From positions 1 through 55,325 of the forward strand of contig VSNO01000007.1 in NCBI GenBank assembly GCA_009774375.1: a DNA stretch of 55,325 nucleotides, given 5' to 3'. This document shows positions 7,832-15,633 of the stretch, in pieces. Positions within the stretch are counted from its first letter, which is position 1. Each line of letters begins with the position of its first letter. The position numbers and the translations under genes are program-made. This DNA comes from Lachnospiraceae bacterium (GTDB lineage: Bacteria > Bacillota > Clostridia > Lachnospirales > Lachnospiraceae). Below the pieces are notes generated by a model. The model was not told the DNA's origin. It saw nothing but the letters and a program-made list of their open reading frames with translations, and made no database searches.

Positions 7832-8685
7832 CCTGTGTTTCCCCTTTTCCTGATTTTCTGTTCCCCGTCTTCTGACAGCAGCTTCGCGTAAAATGCTTCC
7901 CGCCTGTCCTGCTTTACCGGAAATTCCCCGCGAAAACGCTCTGTATCGTCTGAAAGCTCTGACAGGATCATCCCTTCCGTCCCCGAAAGCGCCGCGCGCA
8001 CCTCCCCGTCGGGAGCGATGACACAGCTGTCCCCCGCATACAAAATGCCCCCGGTCTCTCCGACACAGTTGACCGCGAGGATATAGACCTGATTTTCAAC
8101 AGCGCGCGCCCGCAGAAGGAGCTTCCAGTGCTCCCTGCGCTCCGCCGGCCAGTTTGCGGGCACGACGATCATATGCGCCTTCCCGGAGGCAGCCTGAAAG
8201 ATCTCTGGAAAGCGCAGATCATAGCACACAAAACTGCTGTACGGAATGCCGTTTAACCCGAAATGCGCCAGCGCGCTGCCGCCCTGAAATCTCTCATCCT
8301 CCCCCGAAAAGGAGAACGGATGGATCTTGGCATAGTCAGACAGCACATCTCCGGCGCTGTCCACAACGGTATAATGGTTCTCACACCTGCCATCCGGCCC
8401 GGCGCAGCCCTTCACCCACCCAAATCCGATACTGATATGGTACTTCCGCGCCAGCCCGCCCATGTACCGGATCGTTCTCTCATCGTCTTCCTGCGTGACA
8501 TCCGTGTTCATGGAAAATCCCGTGAAACTCATCTCCGGAAAGAACACAGCCTCCGCCCTCTTTCCCGCAGCCTCCCCGATCCATTTTCCGGCTGTCTCAA
8601 AATTGCGTTCTTTGTCCTCCCAGACGATCTGCGTCTGCACAAGGGCGATCTTTATCTTTTTATTTTTTATCCTGCTGTCCTCCAT
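7828..8685 (-). CDS. Carbon-nitrogen hydrolase (nitrilase superfamily)
   Basis: Hydrolyses a non-peptide C-N bond, probably an amide; omega-amidase or carbamoylase-type activity is possible. The 285-residue alpha-beta-beta-alpha enzyme shows the full triad: Glu51 in FFPEMSF, Lys120 in YAKIHPF and Cys154 in VCYDLRFPE. Starting at ATG 8685 gives better ribosome-site spacing than the GTG one codon upstream. It has its own promoter and overlaps the downstream lipoprotein gene by 4 bp. The substrate cannot be told from the sequence. Confidence 0.9.
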   Translation of the reverse strand: MEDSRIKNKKIKIALVQTQIVWEDKERNFETAGKWIGEAAGKRAEAVFFPEMSFTGFSMNTDVTQEDDERTIRYMGGLARKYHISIGFGWVKGCAGPDGRCENHYTVVDSAGDVLSDYAKIHPFSFSGEDERFQGGSALAHFGLNGIPYSSFVCYDLRFPEIFQAASGKAHMIVVPANWPAERREHWKLLLRARAVENQVYILAVNCVGETGGILYAGDSCVIAPDGEVRAALSGTEGMILSELSDDTERFRGEFPVKQDRREAFYAKLLSEDGEQKIRKRGNTG

Positions 8686-8732
8686 CACACAACTCCCGCT
8701 CCGATCCGTCTCTGTACTTTTATCGTAAACCT

Positions 8733-8761
8733 ATTATATATTCTTTTGCGCCCCGATACAA
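8733..8761 (-). promoter_or_regulatory. Promoter of the nitrilase-PEGA lipoprotein pair
   Basis: Minus strand TTGTAT (8761-8756), 17-bp spacer, TATAAT (8738-8733), starting just after the cotS-like gene ends. Confidence 0.65.
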
Positions 8762-8766
8762 CCCCC

Positions 8767-9756
8767 TCACGCAAAGAACTTGTTCAGCAGCTTCTCCTTA
8801 TTTTTCTCCTGCCGGATCAGGCTCTCGAGCTTGTCATAGTTGCGGTTTGGCATCCACGACTTTCTGGAATTATAGTAAAAATTGATGATCTTCCAGAATT
8901 TTTCAGGATATGCAAGCCGCAGGCACAGGCTCCGCCACTCGATCGGCGGGAACACCCTTCGGTTCTGGTATGCGTCGAGCATGCTCTGCGCCATGTCGAC
9001 CGCCCAGTCGCATTTCTCCGATATCTTCCGGAACAGAAGGTAGAAATCCCGCGCCCCGGAGTCATGCGCGAAATGTTCAAGATTGATGATGCCCGTATAC
9101 GCCCCGCCGCTGCCTTTGCCAAACAGGACATTGTGGTACTGGTAATCGCCGTGGCAGTACAGTCCGTTGCTGTTGACATACGCCTCGTACTCCGCCCGGG
9201 ATTCCTCCTTCGCGCGCCGCGTCACATCCGCCGCCCTGTCGAGAAAATAATCGTACTCCCGCAGCAGCGCCCGCTCGAAATCTGTCTTGTTGCGCAGCTT
9301 CTTCAGATAATTTTTTACGCGCCTGCACTCCATCGTATGCTTTTCCATCTCATCGGCATAGAAAAAGACAGGCATCGCGCAGAGATCTTCCGATGCGGGT
9401 ATCATAAATTTCAGATGGAGTTTTGCCATGGCGCCAAATGCTTTGACGATATCCTCCTCGCTCTTGTAGCTGCACTCCTTCCCGTCGACCAGCTCCTCGA
9501 GTATGTAGACGCTGTTGTCGATGTCTTTCACGAACAGCGCCCCCTCCCTGTTCCGGATCAGGGTATCCGTCCTGAGATTGTCGTTCAGCCTGCCCTGCAG
9601 CTGGCACAGAAGCTCGAGCTTCTCCGTCCTTCCCCGATATTCTTTGAGCACACGCATGCCCTGCTGCGTATCACAGATTATGGTTCCACGCCCCTTGAAG
9701 GTGCGGTTGATCGTCACATCATATTGTTCCAGCACATTCACTGCCTTGTCATTCAC
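8767..9756 (-). CDS. CotS-family spore coat kinase-like protein
   Basis: A 329-residue protein with an aminoglycoside-phosphotransferase-like fold, of the CotS/YsxE/YutH spore coat group. The catalytic loop LYCHGDYQYHNVLF is clear. The metal-binding DFD-like motif reads IINLEHF, so the usual first Asp is Asn and true kinase activity is doubtful. The start is GTG at 9756, behind GGAGGGGG; the nearby ATG is out of frame. That ribosome site forms one arm of a hairpin. It probably becomes a coat component made during sporulation. It stands alone between cca and the nitrilase gene. Confidence 0.85.
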   Translation of the reverse strand: MNDKAVNVLEQYDVTINRTFKGRGTIICDTQQGMRVLKEYRGRTEKLELLCQLQGRLNDNLRTDTLIRNREGALFVKDIDNSVYILEELVDGKECSYKSEEDIVKAFGAMAKLHLKFMIPASEDLCAMPVFFYADEMEKHTMECRRVKNYLKKLRNKTDFERALLREYDYFLDRAADVTRRAKEESRAEYEAYVNSNGLYCHGDYQYHNVLFGKGSGGAYTGIINLEHFAHDSGARDFYLLFRKISEKCDWAVDMAQSMLDAYQNRRVFPPIEWRSLCLRLAYPEKFWKIINFYYNSRKSWMPNRNYDKLESLIRQEKNKEKLLNKFFA

Positions 9757-9761
9757 AAAAA

Positions 9762-9836
9762 ATCCCCCTCCACACAGATAATGATCGATTCTATCACACA
9801 GATAGCGACTTATTCTATCCTATGTCGGAGGGGGAT
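9762..9836 (-). promoter_or_regulatory. Terminator-like hairpin that buries the cotS-like ribosome binding site, with a tandem repeat in its loop
   Basis: ATCCCCCTCC (minus strand 9836-9827) pairs perfectly over 10 bp with GGAGGGGGAT (9771-9762), followed by T6 reaching the GTG start. The second arm is the Shine-Dalgarno sequence. The 55-base loop holds two tandem 24-bp units (9772-9795 and 9796-9819), identical at 19 positions with shared ends ACACAGATA and ATTCTATC. It may terminate cca transcripts, block cotS translation, or both. Confidence 0.65.
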
Positions 9837-9854
9837 CGTTTATTCCACTTTTTT

Positions 9855-11186
9855 CTACAGCAGTTTTTTGGCTCTTTCTATCAGATATTCATGCACATTG
9901 TCCTCCGGATTCTGCAAGACATCGTCCAGAAGGCAGTTGAGGATCTCCCCGATCCGCCTGCCTCTGGGCACGCCGAGCGCGATCAGGTCGTTTCCTGTGA
10001 CCGCCAGCGTTTTTAAGGAAATGCACTGCTTCTTTTCCATGATCTGGTCATAGAGCCGCAGGACCTCATCGATCTGCGCCAGTTTCTGCTCTCTCTGGTA
10101 ACCGCTCTGTGCCAGCGTGTCCGCGCGCCTGATCTCCATCACCTGCCCAAAATACGCCTCGCCGATCCTGTTGACGGCACGCCGCACAGACCGCGCATCC
10201 GGCTGCGGCTTATCGTCGTGATACCGGACATATTTCTGCACTTTGTCGATCGTGTCGTTATCAAATTTCAGCCGCTTTAAGATATCGACCGCCATCCGCT
10301 CACTCACTTCCGCATGCCCGTGAAAATGGTCGATCCCATCCTCATCGGTCGTCCTGACAGCCGGTTTCCCGATGTCGTGCAGAAGCGCGGCGATCCGCAG
10401 GCTCTTGTCGGCCCTCGTGTGCAGCAGACACTGCATGAGGTGTTCCCCCACGGTGTACTGATGATGCGGGTTGTCCTGCCTGGCTGCAAAGGCGGCGTCC
10501 AGCTCCGGCAGCACGACTGCCGTGATCCCCAGCCTGTACGCATCACGCATGTAGTCGGGATGGTCTGACAGGAGCAGCTTCACAAGCTCCACCTGTATGC
10601 GTTCCGCACTGATCTTCGACAGGCTAGGCGCAAACTCCCGGATGGCAGACCTCGTATCCTCCGCGATCGAAAACCCTAGCTGTGCCGAGAAACGCACTGC
10701 CCGCAGCATGCGGAGCGCATCCTCCCCAAAGCGCTCCGACGCCTCTCCCACACACCGGATGACGCCCTGACGCAGATCCGCCATGCCGTCAAACGCGTCG
10801 ACAATGCCGCTCCGTTCATTGCAGGCAAAGGCATTGATCGTAAAATCCCTGCGCTTTAGATCCTCGATCAGATTCGCCGTGAAGACGACCTCCTTCGGGT
10901 GGCGGCTGTCCTCGTACTCGCCGTCGATCCGGTATGTCGTCACCTCAAACCCCTCGCGGTCGAGCATGACTGTCACCGTGCCGTGCTGTATGCCGGTATC
11001 GATCGTATGACGGAATACGGCTTTGATCTGCTGCGGCTTCGCCGAGGTGGTCACATCCCAGTCGCTGGGCGTCCGCCCGAGCAGGGAATCCCTGACGCAT
11101 CCGCCGACCGCATACGCCTCGTATCCTGCTGCCTCGAGCTCCGCTATGATATATCTGACTTTATCTGGCAAGTGTATCTGTGTCAT
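9855..11186 (-). CDS. cca: CCA tRNA nucleotidyltransferase
   Basis: Adds or repairs the 3' CCA end of tRNAs. The 443-residue enzyme has the class II nucleotidyltransferase head (AVGGCVRDSLLGRTPSDWDVT, with the DWD metal ligands), then EDLKRRDFTINAFA and GEDALRMLRAVRFSAQLGF. A C-terminal HD domain follows (ALLHDIGKP...HFHGHAEVSE), which in this family may act as a phosphohydrolase or simply as a fold. The GAGGAGAGGGAG ribosome site precedes the ATG. Confidence 0.95.
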   Translation of the reverse strand: MTQIHLPDKVRYIIAELEAAGYEAYAVGGCVRDSLLGRTPSDWDVTTSAKPQQIKAVFRHTIDTGIQHGTVTVMLDREGFEVTTYRIDGEYEDSRHPKEVVFTANLIEDLKRRDFTINAFACNERSGIVDAFDGMADLRQGVIRCVGEASERFGEDALRMLRAVRFSAQLGFSIAEDTRSAIREFAPSLSKISAERIQVELVKLLLSDHPDYMRDAYRLGITAVVLPELDAAFAARQDNPHHQYTVGEHLMQCLLHTRADKSLRIAALLHDIGKPAVRTTDEDGIDHFHGHAEVSERMAVDILKRLKFDNDTIDKVQKYVRYHDDKPQPDARSVRRAVNRIGEAYFGQVMEIRRADTLAQSGYQREQKLAQIDEVLRLYDQIMEKKQCISLKTLAVTGNDLIALGVPRGRRIGEILNCLLDDVLQNPEDNVHEYLIERAKKLL

Positions 11187-11238
11187 GTGCGCTTCTCCCT
11201 CTCCTCAATCCTGCATGATATGATCTGTCCTCCTTCCT

Positions 11239-11267
11239 ATTATATGTGGACATGACGATAAAATCAA
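11239..11267 (-). promoter_or_regulatory. cca promoter
   Basis: Minus strand TTGATT (11267-11262), 17-bp spacer, TATAAT (11244-11239), located between the GH2 gene end and the cca start. Confidence 0.68.
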
Positions 11268-11278
11268 CAGCTCATGTG

Positions 11279-14200
11279 TTATCCCTTCAAAAACGCGTCC
11301 GACTGAACATACTGCACAAGGCTCCGGTACAGGCAGTCCGCCTCCGGATATTCTTTTCGCAATGCAGCAAGATCCGCCTCGCAGACGAGCATTTTTGCAT
11401 CCCCCCGCGTGATCTCATGAATGAGCCCTAAATTGTGATTGCGCTCAAAGTTATCCATCATGCGCACGATCGGCCTGATATCTTTCGTCTCCTCGATGCT
11501 GTCCAGGATCATCGGCCGGGAGTGCATGACGATCTGATACCACTGCGCCGTCGTGTGCTCCTCGCACGCAAAGCCAGCAAGCGCAGGGTGCTCTGTATCG
11601 ATCAGGAGTCCCATCGTCCCGACAGGAACCGGTTTACCCGCCCCCTCTGAGATCGATCGGAACATCGGATAGCACCAGAAATCGGTACAGTACTCTCCTT
11701 TCAGATGGCTATCCGGAAGCGTGCTGTCCGGCTTCACGAACAGCAGAACGGACGATCCCCTGTTCCACTCCTCCAGAGCGGCTTTATTGTCGTTTGTGAT
11801 GTATACTGCGCCTGCATTTTTTATCGTGTCCTTGCATTCTTCATATACAAAGATATCGTATTCATTCACGATGTCCTCCGCATTGTCGCTGGTCAGCGAA
11901 AACCGCAGGGTATACACCGCATTATTTTCACACGCCGGCACGTTCAGCGCCATCGTTCCCAGTGTCAGAAGCCCCCTTCCTGTCACGTCTGCACAGTCCA
12001 GTGTCTGAACCGCAGTCTCGCGCAGTCTGACATCGCTTTGCACTGCTGACTTTTGACAGTTTTCATTTTTATCATGTTCAGGCTTCCCTTCTGCCAGATC
12101 TTTCCTATATTCTGTGTCCACAGCCGCCTGCTTTTTGAGATGCCATGCCGCTTTCAACTGTACATTTGCCAGTCCTTCTGTCCGGTAATACCGCAGCTTC
12201 ACCTCGCTGCGGACGCAGCCGCCGCCTCTCATCACGAAGCTGTCCAGCGTGGGCAGGAGCACCGCGTCGGAGCAGAACATGCGCCAGTCCGTTCTCGTGA
12301 TGGCGCCCTTATTGATGTGAAACGCGTTCATGATGCCCACCAGCGCCGTCCCCTGCCCCGAGAAATCCTTGATGTCGAGCAGCTGGAATCCGCTCAGGTT
12401 CGCACTGCGCAGCGCCGCCTCAAGCTCGAGCTTATAGCACGCCGCCGCCAGCTTTCCCGATGCGCGGAAATAGTCGTCCGCATAGCATAACAGCCCTTTT
12501 TCCTCCATGCGCTCCCTAAAGATCTTCATATTCTCAGGCTTCAAGACGCCTGTGTAGCGATCGATCTCATGAAAATCCGGCGTGAACTCATACTGTCCGA
12601 TCTCATGCGAGACGACCGGCACATGCGGGATCACTTCCTCCTCGCCCCCGCCGACTTCCACTTCCTTGATACCGGTGCCGTACTGGATCTGTATCGTTCC
12701 GGCTTTCGCGGTCTCCCCCTTTTTGATCTCCGCGGGCGATATCATCTCATCGTAGTTCCAGTATGCGCCCGGTCTCTCAGTCTGGACAAACCCAAGCGGC
12801 GCGTCGCACATCGCGTACGAACCGCGGAAGAGGCGGTATTTCGAGAAGCGCACGCCGCTGAAAAAGTCGTCGTTTGGCAGCACGGCGGGCACAAACTGAT
12901 GGTTGTTGCTTCCCTGTGTGTACAGATGGCGGGTGTCGTGTGCCTTGAGCACCCCCATGATCCGGTTGATCTCCTCCCTGCTGCCCCACAGCTCATTTCC
13001 CATGCTCATGCCAAAGTAGGACGGCAGATCGCCGAACGCGTCAAGCGCGCGAATCCCCTCCGCCAGCAGGAACTCCTGCTGTTCTTTATAGCGATCATAA
13101 TTCTCGTCCCCCGCCTCGTAGATAGAACCCCAGAATGCCAGCTCCGCCTGCACATAGATGCCAAGGTACGACGCCGCCAGAAACGCCGCCTTCGGCGGAC
13201 AGCAGGTGTGATACCGGTAATGGTTGAGCCCGTATTCCCTGCTCGTGCCGTACACCCGCAGCCAGGAATCCAGATCCATCGGCGCATAGCCTGTCAGCGG
13301 GAAGATCATGCCGTCATGCGTGCCGCGCAGGAAGATCTCCCTGTCGTTGCAGTACAGCGTCAGTCCATCATGGGTAAGATCCCGCAGTCCGAAATAGCTT
13401 GTCCGCCCGCAGAGCACGCTGTCCTCGCGCAGAATGCGGACAGTGAGCTCATACACATACGGCTCGTGCTCGTCCCACTCCCGCGCCTGTTCCCCGAGCA
13501 GGTATCTGAGCGTCATTTTCGTGTCCAGGACACCGATCTCCCTGTCCCCGTCACACGTCCCTGATGCCGCAGGCTGCAGGATCCCCGTCTGCGCTGTTTC
13601 CGCATCAGATAGCGCATACACTTTCTCCGGCAATACTTCCAATGTCTCGATCACATACGGCAGATCCTGTCCTTTTCCCTGTGCGGTCCACTCCCTGCGC
13701 GTCTCTGCCGCCTGTGTGTGCAGCGGCTCAAAGTGCTCAAAATCCCTGCCCTCTTTCATCCGTAGCGCTGTGAGACGGCAGCACACGCTGACCCTGACGT
13801 CCTCGAGCGCGCCGTCGTGTGAGAGCCGCAGACGGATATCCACATTCTTTTCTTTTCTGGACGGGTATATCCACATCTGATCGATCGAGATATCCTCAAC
13901 CGACTCCAACAGGATCTCTCCCAGAATGCCGTTCCAGTTTGTCTGTGTGTCCGGCGAAGTCATATGTCCGCCGTTTGAGACGTAGTCCGTGTTGTCCGTC
14001 ATCACGACGAGCGTGTGTTTTCCGGGCGTAAGCTGTGCCGACAGCTCATAGCGGTGCTCCACATAAAAACTGTCAAAGCGCCCTGCCGGCACGCCGTCCA
14101 CCCACACTGTCGACTTTCTGGTCCTCTCCATCGAAAAGAAGAACCGCTTACCCCGCTCCGTTTCCGGGATCTCGACCTCCCTCAGATACCACGCATACCC

Positions 14201-14398
14201 CTCAAAATGATACGGCTCCGTCAGATGTCCCACAAAGCGCTCCGTGCCCTTCTCACCCTTTTCCGCCTCCGCGGTCGTCGTCGGCAGGCTGATCGTGTCG
14301 TCAAAAGATGTTTTTCTGAAAAATTCCTGCCGGATCCCCGCCTTCTCCCCGTCCAGCGCAAACTGCCAGGTTCCCGATAAATCAAGCTTCATATCCAT
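11279..14398 (-). CDS. Glycoside hydrolase family 2-type beta-glycosidase
   Basis: Large (1040-residue) cytoplasmic enzyme with no signal peptide. It begins with a GH2 sugar-binding jelly roll (LDLSGTWQFALDGE...WYLREVEIPE...STVWVDGVPAGRFDSFY), followed by an immunoglobulin-like domain. The TIM barrel has the acid/base Glu in MSMGNELWGS and a probable nucleophile in VVSHEIGQYEF. Extra beta-rich domains fill the C-terminal third. It is too divergent to choose between beta-galactosidase, beta-glucuronidase, beta-mannosidase or a rarer GH2 activity. The start is set at the ATG (14398) after AAAGGA, with another Met two codons on. No transporter lies next to it. Confidence 0.85.
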   Translation of the reverse strand: MDMKLDLSGTWQFALDGEKAGIRQEFFRKTSFDDTISLPTTTAEAEKGEKGTERFVGHLTEPYHFEGYAWYLREVEIPETERGKRFFFSMERTRKSTVWVDGVPAGRFDSFYVEHRYELSAQLTPGKHTLVVMTDNTDYVSNGGHMTSPDTQTNWNGILGEILLESVEDISIDQMWIYPSRKEKNVDIRLRLSHDGALEDVRVSVCCRLTALRMKEGRDFEHFEPLHTQAAETRREWTAQGKGQDLPYVIETLEVLPEKVYALSDAETAQTGILQPAASGTCDGDREIGVLDTKMTLRYLLGEQAREWDEHEPYVYELTVRILREDSVLCGRTSYFGLRDLTHDGLTLYCNDREIFLRGTHDGMIFPLTGYAPMDLDSWLRVYGTSREYGLNHYRYHTCCPPKAAFLAASYLGIYVQAELAFWGSIYEAGDENYDRYKEQQEFLLAEGIRALDAFGDLPSYFGMSMGNELWGSREEINRIMGVLKAHDTRHLYTQGSNNHQFVPAVLPNDDFFSGVRFSKYRLFRGSYAMCDAPLGFVQTERPGAYWNYDEMISPAEIKKGETAKAGTIQIQYGTGIKEVEVGGGEEEVIPHVPVVSHEIGQYEFTPDFHEIDRYTGVLKPENMKIFRERMEEKGLLCYADDYFRASGKLAAACYKLELEAALRSANLSGFQLLDIKDFSGQGTALVGIMNAFHINKGAITRTDWRMFCSDAVLLPTLDSFVMRGGGCVRSEVKLRYYRTEGLANVQLKAAWHLKKQAAVDTEYRKDLAEGKPEHDKNENCQKSAVQSDVRLRETAVQTLDCADVTGRGLLTLGTMALNVPACENNAVYTLRFSLTSDNAEDIVNEYDIFVYEECKDTIKNAGAVYITNDNKAALEEWNRGSSVLLFVKPDSTLPDSHLKGEYCTDFWCYPMFRSISEGAGKPVPVGTMGLLIDTEHPALAGFACEEHTTAQWYQIVMHSRPMILDSIEETKDIRPIVRMMDNFERNHNLGLIHEITRGDAKMLVCEADLAALRKEYPEADCLYRSLVQYVQSDAFLKG

Positions 14399-14451
14399 GA
14401 TTCCTTTCTGTTTGTGTTTTCTGCAATTCCTGATCCTATCATACCATAACA

Positions 14452-14484
14452 AAAAACGCAGGTCAGTAAAACCTGCATTTTTTT
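14452..14484 (-). terminator. Rho-independent terminator after thiT
   Basis: GCAGGT (14458-14463) and ACCTGC (14471-14476) form a 6-bp stem with 7-base loop, flanked by six A and seven T, so it can work in both directions. It lies about 39 bp after the thiT stop. Confidence 0.8.
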
Positions 14485-14522
14485 AGATAAATTGTATCTA
14501 TTATTAGCGCCTTTTTGAACAC

Positions 14523-15236
14523 CTACTCCAGCGCCAGCTTCCTGATCCTGCCGACTGCCGACTTCACCGGCGGCAGAAGTATGACCGCGATGCTGATGGC
14601 CGCCTCCGAAAAGATATAGCTGCCATTGTATGCCAGAGAATACGGCAGCGGTGCCCAGCCCTCCCACGCATACGCGCCAAAGAAGATCCAGCCTGAGATC
14701 ACCGTAAACACATAACGTCCCAGCACAGCGGTTATGTATCCTTTCACCAGACCATTTTTTGCGTTTGAGAACAGTCCGGACAGGCCAAGAGCGCCGAATC
14801 CCAGGAAATAGTCCACGACGAGCTGCAGCGGAAACAGGATATACGGATCGATCAGAAGCTGCAGCACCCCGTACGCAAGTCCCGTCATCAGCCCCGCGCC
14901 AAGCCCGAACAGATATCCCGGCAGACAGATCACGAGCATCGACAGCAATGTGACCGATCCGCCGTACGGCAGGTCAAAAAGCTTGATATTCGACAGTACC
15001 GTGCCGAGCGCGACCGCCATCGCGCAGAATACCAGCTGCTTTATGGTCAGTCTGCCGCTTCCGGCGCCGCGCATGCCAGGATCCTGATCTTTTTTGAGCT
15101 TTTTCGCATGCATCCCCGCAAAGGCGACCGCAGCCGCGAGCAGTGCGATGATCACCGCCGAAAGCAGCACGTTGCCAAGTGTCGTCGGCACGTAAGTCGT
15201 ACCGCCCCATTCGTCCACTACTACATTGTAAAACAT
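14523..15236 (-). CDS. thiT: Thiamine transporter ThiT (ECF S component)
   Basis: Membrane S component that binds thiamine and associates with a shared ECF energy-coupling module. The 237-residue protein has the ThiT core with about six helices (VFCAMAVALGTVLSNI, SVTLLSMLVICLPGYLFGL, LAYGVLQLLIDPYILFPLQ, GYITAVLGRYVFTVISGW). The segment LPYSLAYNGSYIF near the end is typical of the thiamine site. A further N-terminal helix (about 22-42) and basic linker make it longer than the usual ~190 residues. A TPP riboswitch upstream confirms the substrate. ECF ATPase and T genes are not in this window. Confidence 0.92.
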   Translation of the reverse strand: MFYNVVVDEWGGTTYVPTTLGNVLLSAVIIALLAAAVAFAGMHAKKLKKDQDPGMRGAGSGRLTIKQLVFCAMAVALGTVLSNIKLFDLPYGGSVTLLSMLVICLPGYLFGLGAGLMTGLAYGVLQLLIDPYILFPLQLVVDYFLGFGALGLSGLFSNAKNGLVKGYITAVLGRYVFTVISGWIFFGAYAWEGWAPLPYSLAYNGSYIFSEAAISIAVILLPPVKSAVGRIRKLALE

Positions 15237-15266
15237 AAAAAATCCTCCTTCGTTTTCGCGAGGAGG
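15237..15266 (-). promoter_or_regulatory. thiT ribosome-site hairpin / terminator-like expression platform
   Basis: On the minus strand CCTCCT (15266-15261) pairs with AGGAGG across a short loop, followed by A and T6 running straight into the ATG. The second arm is the Shine-Dalgarno sequence. Folding would block initiation, and the U tract could also terminate RNA synthesis. It lies 160 bases after the aptamer. Confidence 0.7.
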
Positions 15267-15428
15267 TCAGCATCGTTCTTATCCTGAATATCCGGATACT
15301 TTCGCGCTGCTGCCTGCCATCAGATCCCGTCACCGTTCCCGGCGGTTTTACGGAGCCTGTGTTCTCAGCCCGAAGCTGATCTCAGATCAGAACAGTCTCA
15401 AATATCGATCAGTATCCATGATTCCCAT

Positions 15429-15505
15429 ACTGCTTCCTTACGCCGGTATTATCCGGTTCAAGTAATGAGGGTAAAGTCTCAGCGATGTGCACCCCTAGCG
15501 TTGTT
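15429..15505 (-). promoter_or_regulatory. TPP (THI-element) riboswitch aptamer
   Basis: The minus strand shows the conserved thi-box parts in order: GCTAGGGGTGC, then CGCTGAGA, ACCCTCATTACTTGAACC, GGATAATACCGGCGTAAGGAA. These correspond to the P3/P2 and pyrophosphate-binding elements. It precedes thiT and should lower expression when TPP is plentiful. Confidence 0.95.
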
Positions 15506-15506
15506 A

Positions 15507-15562
15507 AACGTGTCCGGACACGTTCTGGGAATAACTATACCGTTCTTTTTTCTGGCTGTCAA
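15507..15562 (-). promoter_or_regulatory. thiT promoter with an 18-bp perfect palindrome at the transcript start
   Basis: TTGACA (15562-15557), 17-bp spacer, TATAGT (15539-15534). About 10 bp downstream lies the perfect palindrome AACGTGTCCGGACACGTT (15507-15524), just before the aptamer. It may be an operator or a protective 5' hairpin with a CCGG loop. Confidence 0.75.
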
Positions 15563-15633
15563 GCATATTTTTTTATTTCTGTCGTTTTTGTCATTTTACC
15601 ATTTCTCTCCCGACTCTGATTTCCTTTTTCCTG

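Noticed and set aside
8263..10053. A 596-codon plus-strand frame spanning nitrilase, cotS-like and cca genes
   Set aside because: It runs through three well-supported minus-strand genes and an intergenic hairpin; chance open frame.
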